From positions 1 to 64,000 of the forward strand of contig JANLVI010000019.1 in NCBI GenBank assembly GCA_031363915.1: DNA of 64,000 nucleotides. The letters run 5' to 3'. Below the pieces are notes generated by a model that saw only the letters and a program-made list of their open reading frames with translations, was not told where the DNA came from and made no database searches. Below are positions 61,764-64,000 of this stretch, piece by piece; position 1 is the stretch's first letter, and each line of letters opens with the position of its first letter. The translations under genes were made by a program, and so were the position numbers. Source of the stretch: JANLVI01 sp031363915 (lineage in GTDB: Bacteria; Vulcanimicrobiota; Vulcanimicrobiia; Vulcanimicrobiales; Vulcanimicrobiaceae).

Positions 61764-62159
61764 TTAGCGGTCCCCCGCCGTTTCCTTCCGTCGCGCGATT
61801 GCCTCATCGAGCGCGTCGAGGTTATCGCCCTGCGCGACGAGTTCGACGAAGCCGTGGATCGCCGCCGAGCCGTGCGACTGCATGAGATCGCCAAGAACGC
61901 TCGAGACGGTTTTCGCAACCCACTCTTCGCGGGTGAAGACCGCGCGGTAAACGACGGACTTGTGTTCGCTACCGACTTTGTGCACGAGACCTTTCTGCAC
62001 CAGCCGCGAGAGTTCGGTAAAGATCGTGGTATAGGCGACGGGCTCGTCGGCTGCGATCGTTCGATGGAGGTCCACCGGCGTCTGCGAGCCGTTCGTCCAC
62101 AAACGGTCCATGATAGCAAGTTGCCGAGGTCCGAGCGAAATCGATACGTCGCGTTTCAT
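61764..62159 (-). CDS. BlaI/MecI/CopY-family repressor
   Basis: 131 residues. The winged helix (LGPRQLAIMDRLWTNGSQTPVDLH, YTTIFTELSRLVQKGLVHK) is followed by the helical dimerisation domain with the cleavage-type segment. Members repress copper or beta-lactamase genes through TACA-N-TGTA-like sites. The start overlaps the cytochrome stop (ATGA). Given the neighbours, copper control is most likely. Confidence 0.88.
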   Translation of the reverse strand: MKRDVSISLGPRQLAIMDRLWTNGSQTPVDLHRTIAADEPVAYTTIFTELSRLVQKGLVHKVGSEHKSVVYRAVFTREEWVAKTVSSVLGDLMQSHGSAAIHGFVELVAQGDNLDALDEAIARRKETAGDR

Positions 62160-62734
62160 TTGGGCTCCATCTGCATGCCCGGGACATGTTCGTCACGCGC
62201 GTGCGTGCCCGGCGCTGCGGAGCTTGGCAGCTTCTTCCACGCAACATCGACGGGCTTAGGGAGTTTGTCGAGGTGCTTGAGAAGCATCGTCACTTGCCAC
62301 ACTTCAGCGGCTGTCAACGACTTGCCAAAGGCGGGCATCGCCGTAAAACGGATGCCATGCTGGATCTTCCAGGCCGTGGCGCCTTCGGGGTCGTCCTCGG
62401 CACCGTCGGTTGCAAATTGCGGCGACGGCACGTAAAAGCCGAGCGCAGCGTTGGAAGCTTTTCCGTCAGAGGCGCCGTGGCACATCGCGCAGTTCTGCTG
62501 GTACACGTGCAGTCCCGCGCGCAAGTTGGTTTCGCTCAGCGCCAGCGGGTTTTTCGTGTCGCCCATCTCGCGTTCGGAGACGCGATGCACGGCCATCATC
62601 GCGATATGCGCCTCGATCGAGGACGGTGCCATATCCGCGCGCATCGGCATGTACCCCATGTTCGCCGTCAAACCGACCAGCGCGACGAGCAGCAGCACGA
62701 AGAGTCCGACACCGACGGCGATACCGCGCAGCAC
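62156..62734 (-). CDS. Membrane-anchored c-type cytochrome
   Basis: 192 residues, GTG 62734. An N-terminal membrane helix is followed by one haem motif CAMCH (about residue 83) and an axial methionine candidate in FTAMPAFG. It lies between the outer-membrane protein and the repressor, sharing TAAGTG with the former. It may carry electrons for periplasmic copper oxidation or simply a respiratory role. Confidence 0.8.
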   Translation of the reverse strand: MLRGIAVGVGLFVLLLVALVGLTANMGYMPMRADMAPSSIEAHIAMMAVHRVSEREMGDTKNPLALSETNLRAGLHVYQQNCAMCHGASDGKASNAALGFYVPSPQFATDGAEDDPEGATAWKIQHGIRFTAMPAFGKSLTAAEVWQVTMLLKHLDKLPKPVDVAWKKLPSSAAPGTHARDEHVPGMQMEPK

Positions 62735-64000
62735 TTAGTGTCCGCCCATCGACATCCCGGCCATCGAGGTATGCGCCATATCCGGCGGGCGCACGCGCAG
62801 GAACACCGCAAATCCAATCGGCGTCTTGGAGCCGTAGATGGGAGCAAGACGCGCGCTCTTCGAGTCGATCGTCACCTGCGCGCCAAGACCGATGTTGACC
62901 GCAGCACGATTGCGGCTCAAATCGTGCACGCCGCCAAGCGAGTACGCGCCCACCTGATACACCGTCTCGGGATCCACGAGCGGAACGACCAGGTCGCGTG
63001 CGGTCCGCGTTCCGAGTTCGACGCGGGCGAAGAGCGTACTGCGGCCGCTCTGGTAATCGGTCTCGGCAAGATACGAACTCGTTCGACTTCCGCCGCTCTC
63101 AACATTTTGACCGAACACGAAACCGTTATACCAATTCCGATCGGTGCCAAGCGCCCGATTCAGCAGCAGCGAAGCGGTGATCCGATGCTGGTTACTCTGC
63201 GGCGCCAACACCTCAGGGCTCTTGATGAAGCCGTACGAAATTTGGAGTGCCGAATCATCGCTCGGGTTCCACGACACCCGTCCGCTGTACGAATCCAAGT
63301 GAATCGGATCGAAGTTTGTCCGAATTTCATTGGGCTCGCGGCCCGTAAACGTGCTGGCTTCGAGCTTGAAATGAGCGCTCGGCGCAAACCCGAGCGTGGC
63401 GACGCCGAACTGAATGTGCGTTGCATCCATCCAGTGATGTCCGATCGTCGATTCTGGCATATCGTAGGCGATGCGGCGATGCATATAGACCGGCGGTCCG
63501 AGCGCGGGCTCTCCCGGATAGCCGACGTAGGCATAGGCTGATGCCGTCTTGCCGATTTTTATCGAATAGTCGAGTGCGAGTTCGGAAAAAAGATCGTGCG
63601 GGTGTTGATGATCGTGGAGCGCGACGCCGTGCGCTGTCTCTCCCGTTTGGAAGAGCAGCGGATAACCGGTCTGGTTCTCCGTCAACGCATCGGCGCTGAC
63701 CATCGCGCGATATCCGATCTGCGCGGTCGTTCCGAGGGCGTGAGTCCCCATAACCATGAGCCAATTCGGCGCGTCGGCGCGGCGGTCGCCGCGCAGCGAA
63801 CCAGTCGAGACGAAGCGCGGGAAGATTGCTCCGTGTTCCATCATCATATCGTTGCCGTGCATCTGCGTCCAGCCGAACATCTGGGTCGAGCGCGGGACCC
63901 ATGACGTCCCCGACCCTTCTTGACTCATCGGATCGAGAAGATCGGTCGTCGAGGCCATCTCGGCGGATGAGCCCACCACCATGGCATGCCCGGCGGGAGC
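62735..64000 (-). CDS. Outer-membrane protein of copper-resistance islands (5' end outside window)
   Basis: At least 421 residues; the frame is open through the edge, with APAGHA before the first ATG at 63982. Motifs are STQMFGWTQMHGNDMMMEHG, YPLLFQTGETAHG, HDHQHPHDLFSELALDYS and GYPGEPALGPP. The Met/His-rich start and end (MAHTSMAGMSMGGH) suggest metal contact. Many amphipathic strands suggest a barrel. The family is common beside copper efflux genes but has no named function I can cite. Confidence 0.75.
   Translation of the reverse strand, partial: APAGHAMVVGSSAEMASTTDLLDPMSQEGSGTSWVPRSTQMFGWTQMHGNDMMMEHGAIFPRFVSTGSLRGDRRADAPNWLMVMGTHALGTTAQIGYRAMVSADALTENQTGYPLLFQTGETAHGVALHDHQHPHDLFSELALDYSIKIGKTASAYAYVGYPGEPALGPPVYMHRRIAYDMPESTIGHHWMDATHIQFGVATLGFAPSAHFKLEASTFTGREPNEIRTNFDPIHLDSYSGRVSWNPSDDSALQISYGFIKSPEVLAPQSNQHRITASLLLNRALGTDRNWYNGFVFGQNVESGGSRTSSYLAETDYQSGRSTLFARVELGTRTARDLVVPLVDPETVYQVGAYSLGGVHDLSRNRAAVNIGLGAQVTIDSKSARLAPIYGSKTPIGFAVFLRVRPPDMAHTSMAGMSMGGH

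Noticed and set aside
62186..63541. 451-codon open frame on the plus strand
   Set aside because: Antisense to cytochrome and outer-membrane protein genes, with Arg/His-rich noise composition.
1..64000. CRISPR arrays, rRNA operon or prophage
   Set aside because: No regularly spaced repeats, rRNA sequence or phage structural genes were seen on either strand.

Overview
The window is bacterial chromosome from a GC-rich, Gram-negative (diderm) organism. It encodes a TonB-dependent receptor, two outer-membrane barrel proteins, periplasmic cytochromes c, Hfq, tmRNA and MutS/MutL. Genes are tightly packed, with many ATGA, GTGA, TTGA or TAATG overlaps and frequent GTG or TTG starts. No rRNA, prophage or CRISPR array is visible. 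The mix of families would fit a deep-branching environmental phylum such as Vulcanimicrobiota (Eremiobacterota, WPS-2). That placement is an inference from style and content and no marker here proves it.

Layout. 1-566: truncated IS3-type transposase, then the terminator of a minus-strand tmRNA gene (567-921), which was found only by sequence and structure. 984-5937 (minus): ECF-type sigma/anti-sigma pair behind a CHRD-like secreted protein; sulfite dehydrogenase SorA/SorB; SurE; a small membrane protein; a DsrE-like protein. 5971-9192 (minus): UvrC, DedA, a stand-alone Clp N-domain and tRNA-Pro(CGG). 9298-10668: two TrkA/RCK proteins. 10729-11549: a secreted-type gene split by a -1 frameshift. 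11546-21736: potassium locus with a response regulator and histidine kinase, a divergent double KdpD sensor protein without a kinase, and a minus-strand operon of a small membrane peptide, KdpF, A, B, C and a porin, preceded by inverted and direct repeats.

21758-31242 (minus): one long operon, PEGA protein - MiaB - MutS - MutL - MiaA - Hfq - DapF - radical SAM protein, almost all with overlapping stops and starts. 31312-36101 (plus): Der, PlsY, EF-P and a CHASE2 adenylate cyclase with a foldable leader. 36390-41101 (plus, SprT minus): cysteine-dioxygenase-like protein, lipase-like hydrolase, TPR protein, M55 aminopeptidase, prephenate dehydratase. 41087-43694 (minus): phenylacetate genes PaaI and PaaN plus a small unknown. 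43962-45260: RhlE-type helicase. 45261-46328: decayed toxin-antitoxin debris. 46329-50633: diiron ferritin-like protein, GGDEF protein fused to a dead NB-ARC ATPase domain, TetR regulator, orphan E1-alpha dehydrogenase.

50700-58542 (plus) is the most interesting region. Two NicO-type metal transporters, a DUF4331 protein split into a secreted half and a lipoprotein half, a TPR protein and a TonB-dependent receptor form two transcription blocks, each preceded by the same palindrome (TGTCTAC-N3-GTARACM). I propose it is an undescribed envelope metal-handling system. 58662-64000 holds a copper/silver-type P-type ATPase converging on a minus-strand operon of an outer-membrane copper-island protein (cut by the window edge), cytochrome c, a BlaI/CopY repressor and an M56-like sensor peptidase.
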